In this document: piece by piece, positions 1 to 13,200 of the stretch
How positions within the stretch are numbered: the stretch's first letter is position 1
How the letters are laid out: each line of letters starts with the position of its first letter
Origin: Siphonodentalium dalli
Taxonomy: Eukaryota; Mollusca; Scaphopoda; Gadilida; Siphonodentaliidae
NCBI GenBank assembly: GCA_032622095.1
Contig: CP136065.1
Location: 210,592,151 to 210,656,150 of the forward strand
Reading direction: 5' to 3'
Length of the DNA: 64,000 nt
The notes under the pieces: model-generated
Databases searched by the model: none
Told to the model about the DNA's origin: nothing
Seen by the model: the letters and a program-made list of their open reading frames with translations, nothing else
Translations under genes and position numbers: made by a program

Positions 1-2500
1 TGAATATGCATATGCCATCAGAGGGTCCTATCGATAGATTGAGGATAACAACCACTCAAGTTGAGGTAGTGATTTCCACGAACAATTATGTGCTCATTTC
101 TCGTTCATCAATGATAGGCAGAACGATCCCGGGAATCTTTCAAATTTGAAAGATCGCCGAGACTACCTGATCGAATTCCCATCAGTGGGACGATAATGAT
201 ATCAGATGACTAAAGTAATCTTCTACCTGGAAGTGAAGACGTTCCCTGCTACATGAGCGGATGTTAGAAGACAGTTGTGTCTTAATTTCAATTCTAAAGT
301 TGTACGGTATAGGCAGACGACACAACCATACACATTCTGTCCCACCCGGCTGGTGGATATTCTGGGTGACTGACGGACTGCTAGGTGTCTAGTGAAGTAG
401 AACGAACTTTTGTCACTTGACAAATAAAACGTTGAGATAATAAAAGCAGGAACCTGCTCAAGTCTGCCGTCATTTCTAGTCAGTGATATGTTGACATTTC
501 TCCACTGGTCACCGGTGGTTTTGACTAATTTGTTGACCCATATAACAACCCCATCGCCAAGTCCGAGATGGAGCGGTTAGTGATAAGATTCTTGTTACCG
601 GGACCAAAAGAGCGGTACCCGATAAATGTTGTTAAATGTAAAGTCGGAGAGAGCCCCGATCTGATATAGAGGGATGCTTGTGGTAAGGAGAAAAAATTGG
701 AGAAGATGTAACTGAATCGGTCGCATTCGGAAACATAATTGTGGTACAACATCAGTGTCAAGAGATAACCCCGAGAAAGCAAATGTATTCCCGGATTGTA
801 ACATTCAGTGTGTTCGTTCTTTCCTGGAACCAATATATAAAAGCTACAGGTATGGTTGTTCCGGGTTATTACGGTATCGGAAGAATCAGGCCATCCGTAG
901 TCGGAAAATATTTCCCAATAGGTACACATGAACAAGTGACTTATCGGAATTATGACACTGACGCGTTCGAGTAATTAGTGAATGATAAATTTAGGCAGAT
1001 CCAATCTTCCAGAAAGGCTGCCAGGCTGATACCGAGAGAGCGAAAGATTTAATGCGACCGAGACTATGTGGCAAATACTCAGGAACTCGGGTCTACCCCA
1101 AAATAACGTACTAGAAATTGCCACGAACAGGTTCAAAATCGGAGACTGATATACCGGTACATGGACATGTAAGGACGGTGTGTTTTGAACATATCGGTAC
1201 GTGAAAAACAAACAAAAAGGTAACACTGTAATTAAAGTGTTAGGACAAGTACTGCAAATTATCGATACCGGATCATTGCAGCACCTCTGATCAGGTGTCC
1301 AGTTCGAAATGGTGAACAGTGAACTATATATTTATGGTTCATTATACTAGACGTACAACGTATTTGTCCAGTTAGTTTGACTGGGAACCGTGGACGGTAA
1401 AACCCAGTTGAGAGAGACGTAACTGGTTCTATTGTGAATTTCCGTGCCATCAATTGTCGATGTTCATGCGAGTTGGTCGGGTTCAAGAAATCGAGGAAGT
1501 CCAATCAGTAACCCCAGGTCAGAGTGTTCAGTACCTTGAGTTAACCTTTTCCTATCCGCGTGTTGATAAGAAATGAATCTAGACGTGTATTGAAATATTA
1601 CTGGTGCCTAGAATATGATTATGATGTTACCAAGTACGGTAACCTTCATAAAAATACTCCCAGATATTGGAAGGTTAGAAGCATTGATGTTTAACGACGT
1701 CATCAAGTTCAGTGTCTGACAGAGCTCGCATATTGACACACCTTGTGTCAGAGAGCCCCAGCCGTATTTCACATATTAAATGACCTTGACCTGGTGACCA
1801 CAGTCATCCTCTGGTGATCTCGAGAAGTCATACATTCCAAAAGTTAACTACGTACCTGTTGTCGGTAGAAGTGATCAGTATCTCTTCATGTGGGTTCTGT
1901 TGGATGTCGAAAGTCATCGGCTCAACCGAACAATATCAATAAGTGATAGAAGTACCCCATTCTCTTCAAACGATTGAGAGTAGGCACTGTCCGAAATTCT
2001 TCTGTGTCATGACCCATGCGCGGGAAATTAAATGCAACAGAATTGTCATTGTACGAAGTCACAGAAATAGTAGTTTTGTCAGGTCTACATGAATGCCTCA
2101 AAACTTTGTATGCACGTAATCATTCCTCTACGAGGGAACCGACAGAACTCCCATCGAATTCCAACAATCATTTCCAGAGTGGTATATTGGTATCAGTACA
2201 TATCGGAGCTGTTTGATTGGAAATAAGTTCGTGCTGTCCTGTATCATGACAGATTGGTACATCTGGACAATATGTCAGTGTCTGCATTATCCTCCGACAG
2301 TTGCACCATACAACTAGCGAATCATCTGTCGATAAATATGGTGATGATTTATACACTGGGACTTGCAAAAATGCAAAGGAAATTGTAGTAGAGTCAGAAA
2401 TTACAGAATCGTCATTTCATCAGACATCATTCTGCTAAGAGTCGTACTCATATACCGGGTCTTCCCCGATTGAGTCAGGACTCGTGTACATGTCATCTCC
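1..2500. other. No recognisable gene or repeat
   Basis: The open frames here are short, lack domain motifs and have no supporting splice structure. I see no tandem array, terminal repeats or RNA gene. Confidence 0.5.
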
Positions 2501-2504
2501 AAGG

Positions 2505-2725
2505 TGAGATTTCATGTTTCAATCGGAAGATTGCTGTGACAATTAACTGTCGTGAAACGGTCGTTAACTCTTTTAAAAACACGTTTCAACTTCAAGTTTC
2601 ATCTTTGATTTTGAAGCCGGAAGTGAAGGGAGAATTTCATCGTTCAAATCTGAAGTTTGCTGTGACAACGAACTGTCGCGAACGTTTGTTCCTTATTGTC
2701 ACGTTTCAAGCAGTTCGGAGTTAGT
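2505..2725. repeat. Imperfect direct duplication of about 125 bp
   Basis: Two blocks share gctgtgaca, aactgtcg and cgtttcaa in the same order (around 2530 and 2655). Divergent; origin unknown. Confidence 0.35.
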
Positions 2726-3049
2726 TCCATTCCTTAATAGCGTGTTAAAAACACTAATTCCGTTTCAAAATAACGGAGCAAGTCAAATTGCGATGTTTAA
2801 TGGCGGACGTCAAAATTGAAGATGGGATGTCTCGTGGAATCTTGTTCCACGAGAGTTAGAATCTAGAAGTTTCGTTGCGCATGCGCATAACGAAAAAATG
2901 CTTCTATATATATATATTGCGATTAAAGGGACACGCTGGATTGGAATCCTAATGGTATCTGGTTTGAATAAGTCGTTACGAAATAAAATTAACATTGTTA
3001 TGTAGTTACTTTTTCCCTTCTGGGAAGTTTCTATATCCGCTAATTCACA

Positions 3050-4178
3050 GAAGATAAACAAGTGCACCGCTGGGCGGAGGTAATGCCCCCGACTGTACAA
3101 TCAAAGAGGATTTTCTTATTTTTGTTCAAATACTTATTAAATGGCACTTTGTAAAGTTATGTTATTCATGAGTATTTAGTACGATAGATGGCAAATGATA
3201 CCTGGTAAGTGTTTGATATACAATGATGATTTAAACCAAGGTATTAATGAATATAGATTTGGATGAAAATTGAACTGCTTAAGGTAGGTTTAAACCAAGG
3301 TATTAATGAATATACAATGAATATAGATTTTGATGAAAATTGGAACAGCTTAAGGTCAGAGAACCTGGTAAGTGTTTATATACAATGATGGTTTAAACCA
3401 AGGTATTAATGAATATAGATTTGGATGAAAATTGAACAGCTAAGGTCAGAGAATGTACCATGAATGTAGCCTACCAGGTAACATTTTGACCAAACTTGAG
3501 GCCTGGTCAGAACTTTCTTTTCTGAGCACAGAAACTTTCTGGTTAAGCGCTATAAAAATGCCACATGTTGTTCTATATTAGCTTCAAATTTGGTCTGGTG
3601 CCACAAAAATAGAAGGAAAACTGAATTTTCTAAAAAAAAAACTGAATTTTTTAAGTCGAAAAAGGGTCATAACTCTCACAAAAATTATCCGATTGAACCG
3701 AAATTTTACCTTGACCTGTATTGCGATATTGGTAATACACAAAAAGTCCAAAAAGGGGCGTAACTCTGGAAAAAATGGGCGGACGAAACCACGGCTATGG
3801 GGAAATCTTGTCCCCCCGGCTGGTCTATTGGCATACCAAAGATCAATTGAATTAGCGAAACCAAAGTTATGAGTTGAAACGTTCGTATGCCACAGAAAAC
3901 TGAATTTTCTAAGTCCAAAAAGGGGCGTAACTCTGGAAAAAATTGGCGGACGAAACCGCAGTTATGGGGAAATCTTGTCCCCCCGGCTGGTCTATTAGCA
4001 TACAAAAGATCAACTGAATTGAGTTAGCGAAACCAAAGTTATGAGTTGAAACGTTCGTACGGACGGAAGGACGGACGGAGGGCTCCACTATATACCCCCA
4101 AATCTCCATCGGAGGGACGGACGGACGGAGGGCTCCACTATATACCCCCAAATCTCCATCGGAGATCGGGGGCATAAT
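3050..4178 (-). mobile_element. Helentron-derived (pearl/HINE-like) nonautonomous element, copy 1
   Basis: In minus orientation it has a gatctccgatggagat hairpin, a TCCG microsatellite, two tandem core repeats of about 190 bp (each with a ccccataac/gcggtttcgtccgcc block) and a distal end tgtacagtcgggggcg. The same order occurs on the plus strand at 45757-46365. Microsatellite plus core repeats plus terminal hairpins is the plan of mollusc pearl/HINE elements. The hairpin-microsatellite head is duplicated at 4050-4165. About 380 bp of other sequence (3180-3560) interrupts the distal part. Confidence 0.55.
3195..3455. repeat. Three tandem copies of an 80-150 bp unit
   Basis: The unit contains gtttaaaccaaggtattaat, gaatatagatttggatga and cagctaaggtcagaga. 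It is repeated three times with internal deletions, inside the Helentron-like copy. Confidence 0.6.
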
Positions 4179-4184
4179 TACATA

Positions 4185-4366
4185 ATCGAGGTGACTAATA
4201 GGTGAACATCACCAACTTCAACTGGGGAACTTCAATATGATCCAAGGTCTCCAAGAATTTGAGGCCTAAGCAGAATGAGGTCCCCAGAGGGTGAATTTGG
4301 TGGCACTAGCCCGCTATGCGGGAGAATCACTAAATTGTAAATGACAGACACACTAAACTCAGGCTT
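4185..4366. mobile_element. Truncated GAGGTCCCC-family palindromic MITE
   Basis: The right half of the element seen complete at 10864-11309: the cataatcgagg central module, the gcagaatgaggtcccc arm, and the terminus cactaaactcaggcttg. Confidence 0.55.
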
Positions 4367-4803
4367 GTATGTTACAATGTAAAGGCATCTTATCTGACAA
4401 TAGTAGTTGGCAGAATTCCGCCCTGTATTAATATGACTTCCGTACTAGACTGTAACTCTGTAAGCATTATGTCATAGAGTTTAAGAGAGCCGGTGAACGC
4501 AACTGGTTGGTCCAGAAAAATGGTCCAATGTCAAAAAGAAAGGACAGTTGTGAAGATTCTTCCTTCTGTTGTTCGTCAATGTTTTATGAGTTGGGGCTTG
4601 CTGCATCTATCCCAGTTTTAAAATCAACTGGTTTCAAACTGGCTGCCATTCATCTCATCCCTGTTGGTTGATAATCGTGAATCAGTCGTCAAATTTAGTG
4701 TGCTTCCCTTGATGTGAGGATTTGACGGAGACTTTCTGTGCTTTGTTGACTAGCTGTAAATATAGTAAAGATTATTTCACCAAATAAAAAAAGTTCACTA
4801 TCA

Positions 4804-5222
4804 GGCCTCAAGATATGGTGCTGGACATTTGCAGAATGAGGTCCCCAAAGGATGAATTTGGTGACGCTGCCCCACACAGTGGGCTGGTATCACTAAAGTC
4901 ACGCTCTGGGGACCTCATACTGCTTAGGCCTCACTTTATTATCAAATCAACAAGTTTTTTAGTTTCTTCAGAATGTTTCTTTTTCCTTTGTAGTTTAGTT
5001 TCTCCATATCCCCAAATTGGCATATGACACAATTTATAATCGAGGTATACTTCATCATCTGGGAACTTAAATCAGTCTAGGTCTCCCATAGCAGGTGAGG
5101 CCATGCAGAATGAGGTCCCCAGAGGATGAAATTGATGACGCTTGCTCACTGTGCATGGTAGCATCACTAAATTCACCCTCTGGGGACCTCAATCTGCTAA
5201 TGTCCAGCAATATTTTGAGGCC
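4804..5222. mobile_element. GAGGTCCCC-family element with variant ends
   Basis: Two inverted hairpins (arms gaggtcccc / ggggacctc) flank the central cataatcgagg-like module. The outer termini are AGGCCTCAAGATATGGTGC and an imperfect reverse complement ending TTTTGAGGCCT. No clear target duplication. Confidence 0.5.
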
Positions 5223-5241
5223 TAATCATTATTGATACAGA

Positions 5242-5493
5242 CAAGCCTTGAAATAGTGTCTGTCATTTGCAGAATGAGGTCCCCAGAGGGTGAATTTAGT
5301 GATGCTACCCCGCATAGCGGGCTAGCATCACCAAATTCACCCCCCCGGAACCTCATTCTGCTGAGGTGTAAGCAGAATGAGGTCCCCAGAGGGTGAATTT
5401 GGTGATGCTAGCCCACTATGCGGGGTAGCATCACTAAATTCACCCTCTGGGGACCTCATTCTGCAAATGACAGACACACTATTTCAAGGCTTG
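5242..5493. mobile_element. GAGGTCCCC-family element, short copy with two hairpins
   Basis: Begins CAAGCCTTGAAATAGTG and ends CACTATTTCAAGGCTTG. It contains two back-to-back hairpins with gaggtccccagagggtg arms. The flanking 8-mers GATACAGA and GATGTAGA could be a decayed target duplication. Confidence 0.6.
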
Positions 5494-5738
5494 GATGTAG
5501 ATGATATTTCACTGACAATGAAACTCAACTTGATATGGGATAGGGGTGATGCAAAGTGGCCAATTGAAAAACAAACTTTGTGTTTTGTTTTCCAAAAGTC
5601 AATGGAATTTGAACGCTCTCATTTTGTCTGAAGTCTGATCAAAGTTGTGATATTTCAAAGCAATGACCACAACGTGGAATTATTTGTGCCAAATTAGTAA
5701 CAAATTAAAACAGTATTGGTCTGGTGACCTTGATTTAT

Positions 5739-6083
5739 CAGTCCTTCCCAGGAGACGGGAGCGATTGCTCTCGCACCCATATGCACTTGCAATTTTTTAA
5801 TTCACAGGTGCTAAACTTTGCACTAATGTCTCTTGTCAAAATGTCTATGGTCACTGTGATTGTTGATTCAATATTGAACTATTTGAAGGTATATTTAGAA
5901 CCTTTCTCTTCTCAGTTAAATTATGGGCATGTGAAAGTGTAACTGGACATAGGTCTATCCCACATTGACATTTTGTTTGAGAAAAACCCAACTTACTATT
6001 ATATTACGGGCGAAATTACACCAGTCTTCTGAATTGCGAGGGCTAATAAGTGCTCTCGCTGTGTGTTCCTCATGGGAAGGACT
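5739..6083. mobile_element. CAGTCCTTCCC-family hAT-like MITE, copy 1
   Basis: Terminal inverted repeats CAGTCCTTCCC / GGGAAGGACTG. ATTTAT flanks both sides. Related to the copy at 23194-23525, which has a clean 8-bp target duplication. Confidence 0.6.
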
Positions 6084-6154
6084 GATTTATTGCAAAGTCA
6101 ATGGAATTAAATGTTACTTTGGTAAACTAGCCATGGTTTCAATGGAACCCAGCC

Positions 6155-6365
6155 TTAACTCTTTCAGTGCCAAGTCCGATTTTTGTATCAACCCATATTT
6201 CCTTGATCATTTTTCAAATTTATTGATTATAATAATGTGATACATTGATGGAAAGAGCTCTAAGAGCTCTTTCCATCAATGTATCACATTTATATTATAA
6301 TCAATAAATTTGAAATATGATCAAGGAAATATGGGTTGATACAAAAATCGAACTTTATGAGGCCT
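6155..6365. mobile_element. Palindromic TTAA MITE, right end decayed
   Basis: Near copy of the intact element 48699-48913. It starts TTAACTCTTTCAGTGCC and folds back on itself about a gagctcttagagctc-like centre. The right terminus is lost after about 6350. Confidence 0.7.
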
Positions 6366-6601
6366 GCAGGCTGGGCTAAATAATATGGAAGAGAAAAACA
6401 GGTAGCTGGCCATGACAAATTCCTTCGGCCAAAAGTGTCACCATGGTCAGCCAAAATATTCCAACTGAGACTACTACATTTTAGCCAATCTCAACAACTA
6501 GATCAATTCTGCAAGACTGATCAGTATTTTACATTTCAGATGATGAGCACCTATATCATAGAAGAGACCAATTGGCAGATTAGAAATGCATATCTAATAA
6601 T

Positions 6602-6837
6602 ATAACCCTTTCTATACTAAATATTCATTGATGAGTAGTTCCCTTAGGAAATTTTCAGATAATAAATTGAATATTTCCCCCTCCAATGAATATGTATCAT
6701 TCTGCACTTATATTATCTTTTCCCCTGTCTGCTGTCTGCTTTTATTACCTGAACATCCCTCCAAATGAATAATAGGCCATTCCAATGTAGACTTTTATAA
6801 CTGAATGGGAGAATCCATTTAGTATAGAAAAGGTTAA
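6602..6837. mobile_element. TTAA MITE, CTATACTAAAT subfamily
   Basis: The left end AACCCTTTCTATACTAAAT (TTAA mutated to TATAA) is inverted at the right end as ATTTAGTATAGAAAAGGTTAA. Same family as 51784-52013 in opposite orientation. It shares its right TTAA with the next element. Confidence 0.65.
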
Positions 6838-7157
6838 CCCTTTACCCAACAGAACGGCCCTGTGCCAATGCATTCTCTTATATATGCGAGTCGACCATAG
6901 GTCGCCTCGCATATATAAGAGAATGCATTGGCTTAACACATTAAAAATTATAAAATTGTTAAAGAATGTATGGTCGACTCGCATATATAAGAGAATGCAT
7001 TGGCACAGGGCATAACTGTAACTATCACAATGTGGTCAAGGAGCCGGTTCCAATGATATCCATATTTGTATGGTTCTATTGAGACAGACCGAAGATATTT
7101 TAGGCTGTTGAAGCTTTATTTGGCCGGTTTTGGCCGGTATGTTGGGTAAAAGGTTAA
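6834..7157. mobile_element. TTAA MITE carrying the GAATGCATTGG hairpin
   Basis: Termini TTAACCCTTTACCCAAC and GTTGGGTAAAAGGTTAA. Inside are the shared hairpin with arms of about 30 bp at 6863-6933 and a further half-copy ending near 7008. It lies directly after the LARP7 stop codon and holds the candidate poly(A) signal. Confidence 0.75.
7115..7120 (-). terminator. Candidate LARP7 polyadenylation signal AATAAA
   Basis: AATAAA on the minus strand, 39 nt beyond the TAG stop. It is the first such hexamer after the stop and lies inside the TTAA-flanked MITE 6834-7157. It is tentative because the final exon is uncertain. Confidence 0.35.
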
Positions 7158-7158
7158 A

Positions 7159-7289
7159 CTATACACACACTCTATGTACTACATAATTATAAACCTTGGC
7201 AGATCCTTTCTTCTTTGTCTTGTCTTTCTTGGAGAATTTAGCTTCTCTATCTGAAGCCATCTTCTCCCAATATTTCTCTTCCTCTTGTC
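7159..7289 (-). CDS. LARP7: LARP7 coding exon 11 (xRRM third helix, C-terminus)
   Basis: Encodes QEEEKYWEKMASDREAKFSK then a lysine-rich tail, equivalent to HEQRYWQKILVDRQAKLNQ in vertebrates. Read straight on, translation stops at TAG 7161-7159, two bases from a TTAA MITE. The last 11 codons after GSAK (from 7194) resemble intron sequence, and AAG|gttta could be a weak donor. I could not find a further exon with the family's KHIRF-like C-terminus. Confidence 0.8.
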
Positions 7290-10200
7290 CTGTGGATAAC
7301 AATAATATCTCAAAATGTCATATTCGTCCATTAATGAGTTGGTATTGCTTCGTCCATTAATGAGTGGGTATTGCTTCGTCCATTAATGAGTGGGTATTGC
7401 TTCGTCCATTAATGAGTGGGTATTGCTTCGTCCATTAATGAGTGGGTATTGCTGATGATTGGCAGATGATTGTTGACCTCTCTCTATCAATCAGAATCTG
7501 CATCTTGGATTCAGAAATTATGGCAAAATTACAATTTTTTTTTTTAAAAAGAATAAAAGAAACAATTGTTTCATTCAAACGTACAAAAATGAGAGAGGTA
7601 TCTGATAAATAATGCAAATAATGCCATAGACTTGTTGCCTCCTGATTTAGCCTGTGACTATGATGTATACATTAGAAAGTTGGGTGTACCATATGATACT
7701 GCCCAGCAACAGTGTTAATCTCAGAAATTGTTAAAATTTTTGAATCTAACAGGTTTGAAAATACGTCAGTTTACTTCAGGCCTCATGACAGTCTCCTTCA
7801 TCTGATATCTCCTTACCTTGTAACAAGCTGAAGTCATATAACTTTGTGTCAAGTTGGACAAGTTTTTCAGCGCTCTCTGGATTTTTGCACCTGACGACTG
7901 CTTCGTTGTTTCCCTCTAACAGATCGACATATGCTATGTCCACGTCCACACCAACATCTTCCTGGAAATTAGAAACTTATCATACACAACTAGCACATGA
8001 ACTGCCAATTCCTACTAAATCACTGAACTGTATATAACACATGCACTGCACCTGAGCAATGGATTATGCTTGAAATTAGATTCTATTGCAGATGGTATTT
8101 GAAGACCCCAGAACTCGATAACCATTTGAAGACATATTATGGACTTGTTCGGGTGCGTGGAATTGTTAAGTTAGTGTTCAGGCACTGTCAACTGGAGGAA
8201 TGTAGCATTCTACTAACATTGCCGAAAATCTCAAGCAAATCGACTGTATCACTCCATGGAAAACATCGTCCGAACTATGCTCAATTGTAAATATTTACTT
8301 CTCGATTCTGGACGCAACAATCGGAGATAAACTAACGAAAATGATTTTGCCATTGAAAGTCACTAAATTTAATTAATATATAAGAATGGCGGTGTGTGTA
8401 GTCAATTTTGATATAATTTTTGTAAACATATACTACTTTGAGCAAAATTATTCTCCATTTCTATTTTATCACCCTACTGGAGTGTTTCACATCACTTTAA
8501 CTCTTTTCATTTTAATAGTCAATTAAGGACAAAATGGCGGCCAGGTGCCACTTAAACATAATTTTGTTATAGTGGTTAGACATTATAGATAGATAGATAG
8601 ATACTTTATTGCGCAATCGCTATACGGATACAGGATATGGCAAAGAAAGAAAAAAACAAACAAATATATACATAAACATGCAAATAAAATATATGACTAG
8701 AATATTTGTGCTGAGTGATTACAGTGTTATTGTCGTAATATTTCGGCTTCAATTAAATATTTACTTAGAGCTCTGCTCAGTTGTTTATCATTAGATTTGA
8801 ATATTTCTTGAAGCTTTTGGCGCTCGTCTAACCCATCGTAATTTGATATCACATTCTTCGCGTAACTGCTAAAGACTTGCCTAGGATTGTGGTACTTCGG
8901 GCAGTGTAATAAAAAGTGAGACTCATCTTCGATAGGTTTATCTTTAGCGGGAATATTATGACTACATTGTTTGCAAGTTCGTTCCTCTACGGGGATTGGA
9001 TTAGGTTTCACATGTCTGCCTATTTCTATTTCTAGCTTGTGCGAGCTTGTAACAAGTTTCGATATTGGACGTCTTTCATTTCGAGATAACGTTGTTAAAT
9101 AAGAAGCCCTTGTTTCAAAATCTGTTTTGATTTTTCCCATAAATTCTAATTTACTATTTTCTGCACATGCACCTTTTATATCAAGGTGCCTCCATGCTTG
9201 TCGGAAATGCTCTTGTAATCGGGATTGAAATTTCTCCCCAAAAGTATCTATGTTGACTGATTTTGGTGATTCCCACACGTACCCAAATCCATATTTATAT
9301 AAGTTATTTTTAATACACTGTAACCACTCATTATCTGCATCACAAGAAATCAATTTTAAACATTTATACACCAATCGTTTATCACACAAAGTGTTAGCTC
9401 GAAGCCAATATACTATCATGTTCCTTAATACATTGATATAGATCGGAAATCTACCCATTTCGGCTAGTACAGCCATATTAGATGTGTTTCTAAATAATCC
9501 CAAAATTCGTTTACAAAATTGTGTGTGGAATTTTTCCATGGGATTTTCCTTGCGGCTTTCTGAATAGTCACCCCATATTTCAGATCCATAAGTCAATATC
9601 GGTTTTACACAAGAATCAAAAAGTTTGCACGTGACATCAATGGGTGCCGAGTCGTCACATGTTATTTGTAGCGAAAAATGAGCTCTCGATGCTCTAATCT
9701 TTAAATCGTTTAATGCATGTGAGAAAGTGCCAGACGCCGCTAGTTTCAACCCAAGATATATATATTGTTGTGTCGTTTCCAACGTATGAGTACCAATTTG
9801 AAAAGGATTGTGTTTTAGTTTTTTCCCACTTTTGTTAAAAATCAATATTTTGGTCTTATTTTTGTTCACAGTTAGTTTCCACCGCGTACAAAAAATGTTC
9901 AGTTGAGGCAACATTTTTTGTATATAGCAACTTACCTTTAGTCTCTTTCTGTACATGCTCTCTGCTGACTTGACGCGGACAATAACATTTGGTGCGAACT
10001 CAATCGTCGGCTTATTTTCTTTTGTCATCTCTTTATCTGGAAGTTAACCAATAATAAATTTTAATTTGTAAAAACAATGGATGAATCATTTCGCAATTTA
10101 CATGGTCATTTCTTGATGGAATAGTCACACATTAAAAATCTAATCAAATCTCTGAAATATAACAGAATTCCCTATTTTTCATGAAGAAATCCCCTTAACT

Positions 10201-13200
10201 TCTCTGCATTCTATTATCATATTCAACCATGAATTTCTCTGCATGAATTTTTACATTAAGGGCAATGGCTATTAAGTTTTATCCAAATATTTTGATGCTA
10301 CATTATTTTTTGGCAATATTCTCATTGTTATGTTTTATAGCTATTTGTGTGTTTTTCTCTCCATTTCTTTTTCTTCTCTGTTTGCCTTTTCCCATACTTG
10401 AATAGCGATTGTAAAATAAACTATGTCTATGTCATGTTCATAGTTCACAAGTTTGATCTTTGTTTGCAAAATACCAACAATATGACCAGAAAATTAATCG
10501 ATTGGCGTGTCCTATAAAGCAAAATTTGCGCTTCGAATTTGTTAATATACATTTTCATCCTTTTGACAGGTATTTAATCGGAATCTAAAATCATCTTGTA
10601 AAGTTAGAAGATTGGCTGTGGGTAGTAAAGCATTATACAGTCGATAACTTACCAGAGGTCACACCATTGGTATCTTTTATTTTCGTGAAATCGCCTTCTT
10701 GCTGCTGCTTGTCCAACGTTACTTCCTGTATTTTCTGCAGAGATTTCTTCAGTTTAGACATACTCTCTTTCTGTAGTGATAAATACTTCTCTCTGAACAG
10801 CAACCACTCCTTCCTGGAATCAAAATATTACATCCTCATCCAATCCGCCACAACTACTACAAACAAGCCTGGGTTTAGTGTGCCTGTCATTTAAAGAATG
10901 AGGTCCCCAGGAGGGTGAATTTAGTGACTTTTCCTCCATCGCAGGCTAGCATCACTAAATTCACCCTCTGGGGACCTCTTTCTGCTTAGGCCTCATCTCT
11001 GGAAAGTTTCTTTATTATAACATTTCTTCACATAGATTCTACTTATTTTTTAGTTTAGTTTTATCTATATCTCCAAATTGACAGATGGCACATTGCATAA
11101 TCGAGGTTCCCAATGGGTGTACATCACAAAATTCACCATTTGGGAACTTCAATCTGAGTATATGTCTCCCATAGCAGATAAGGCCATGCAGAATGAGGTC
11201 CCCAGAGGGTGAATTTGGTGATGCTAGCCAGCTATGCGGGATATCGTCACTAAATTCAACCTCCGGGGACCTCATTTTGCAAATGACAGGCACACTAAAC
11301 TCAGACTTGACTACAAACCAATGATAAAGATAAGGAGTTATTTGAAGATTTGAGTTATAAAATGCATAATTGTAGATATTTATCATGAATGAAAATTCAA
11401 TGAGCAGCCAAAAATGTAAAAAATGCTATAATTGTCACATTTTTATGCTCTCGTGATCAATGTCATATCATATTAGTATGAAGCAAGTCTGAGTTTAGTG
11501 TGTCTGTCATTTGCAGAATGAGGTCCCCAGAGGTTGAATTTAGTGACGCTATCCCGCATAGCGGGCTAGCATCACTAAATTCATCCTCTGGGGACCTCAG
11601 TCTGCTTAGGCCTCATCTTCTCTGGAAAGTTTCTTTATTATTAAATTTCTATAGAAACTTCTTCAGCTAAATTCTATTTCTTTTTTAGTTTAGTTTCTCT
11701 ATATCCCCAAATTGGTAGATACATATTGCATAATCGAGGTTCCCAATGGGTGTACATCACAATATTCACCATTTGGGAACTTCAATCTGAGTCTATGTCT
11801 CCCATAGCAGATGAGGCCATGCAGAATGAGGCCATGCAGAATGAGGTCACCACAGGGTGAATTTGGTGATGCTAGCCAGCCTGGGGAACTCATTCTGCAA
11901 ATGACATACACATAAAAAAAACTCAGACTTGCTTCATACTAATACTAATATGATATGACATTGATCACGAGAGCATAAAAATGTGACAATTACAGCATTT
12001 ATTTACATTTTCGGCTGCTCATTGGTGGTCCCTCCCGCAAAAATCTCATGAATGGCCATATTCAAAACTTAACAGGTCTGCTGGTACCGCAATATCGGAC
12101 TGACCTGTATGATCAGTCAACTCACTCTTTATATTGAAAAGTTTGGAGGATGCTGTATAGGCCTGACAGATTATACTAGGTTTGAATATAACACCTTTTA
12201 AGACCTATTTAATTTTATATCAAATAACTCTTGTATCTAAGCTTACTTTGGAACGACTTTCAATTCTGGAATATTCTTCTCTTTTGGTTTATTTTTCCTC
12301 ACTCGTTTCCTTTTCTTGGGTTGAATTCTGACTTTCTTTGCTGGTTCCACCTCTACGTTCTCAGAATTAACTCTTTTCCGCTTCTTGTCTTTTTTTTCAT
12401 CCGTCGTCTCACCTTCAGACTCCTCCTGCTGCCCCTTCTCAAGAGAAGATCGAGGTTTTCGCTTTTTCTTCTTCTTTTTTGCACTATCTGTTTTACCTTT
12501 GTCTGCATTTGAGTCCGTTTGTTCGGACTTACTCTCCACTGAAACATCCACATGATCTGAACTGTCAGATTTATTCCTCTTTGGATTTGTACATTCCCCG
12601 TCAACACTACTCTCACTCGTCTGTCGCAAGCGTTTCTTCTTAATGATGTCTGGTTTAGCATTGAGTTTATCATCAGCACAGTCACCACATTTATCACCAG
12701 TTATCTTTTGCTTCCTCTCAGCACAGTCACTGCTTTCATCACCGGTTACCTTTCGTCTCCTCTCAGAACAGTCACCGCTTTCATCACCAGTTAGCTTTTG
12801 TTTCCTCTCAGCAGAGTCACTACCTTCATCACCAGTTACCTTTTGTTTCCTCTCAGCAGAGTCACTACCTTCATCACCAGTTACCTTTCGTTTCCTCTCA
12901 GCAGAGTCACTACCTTCATCACCAGTTACCTTTTGTTTCCTCTCAGCAGAGTCACTGCTTTCATCACCAGTTACCTTTCGTTTCCTCTCAGCAGAGTCAC
13001 TACCTTCATCACCAGTTACCTTTTGTTTCCTCTCAGAACAGTCACTGGTTTCATCACCAGTTACCTTTCGTTTCCTCTCAGCACAGTCACTACCTTCATC
13101 ACCAGTTACCTTTCGTTTCCTCTCAGTACTGTCACTGCTTTCATCACCAGTTACCTTTCGTTTCCTCTCAGCAGAGTCACTACCTTCATCACCAGTTACC

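Noticed and set aside
8727-10028. A single 433-codon gene
   Set aside because: The first 31 codons are LARP7 exon 9 ending at a good donor, and the rest is a truncated LINE frame.
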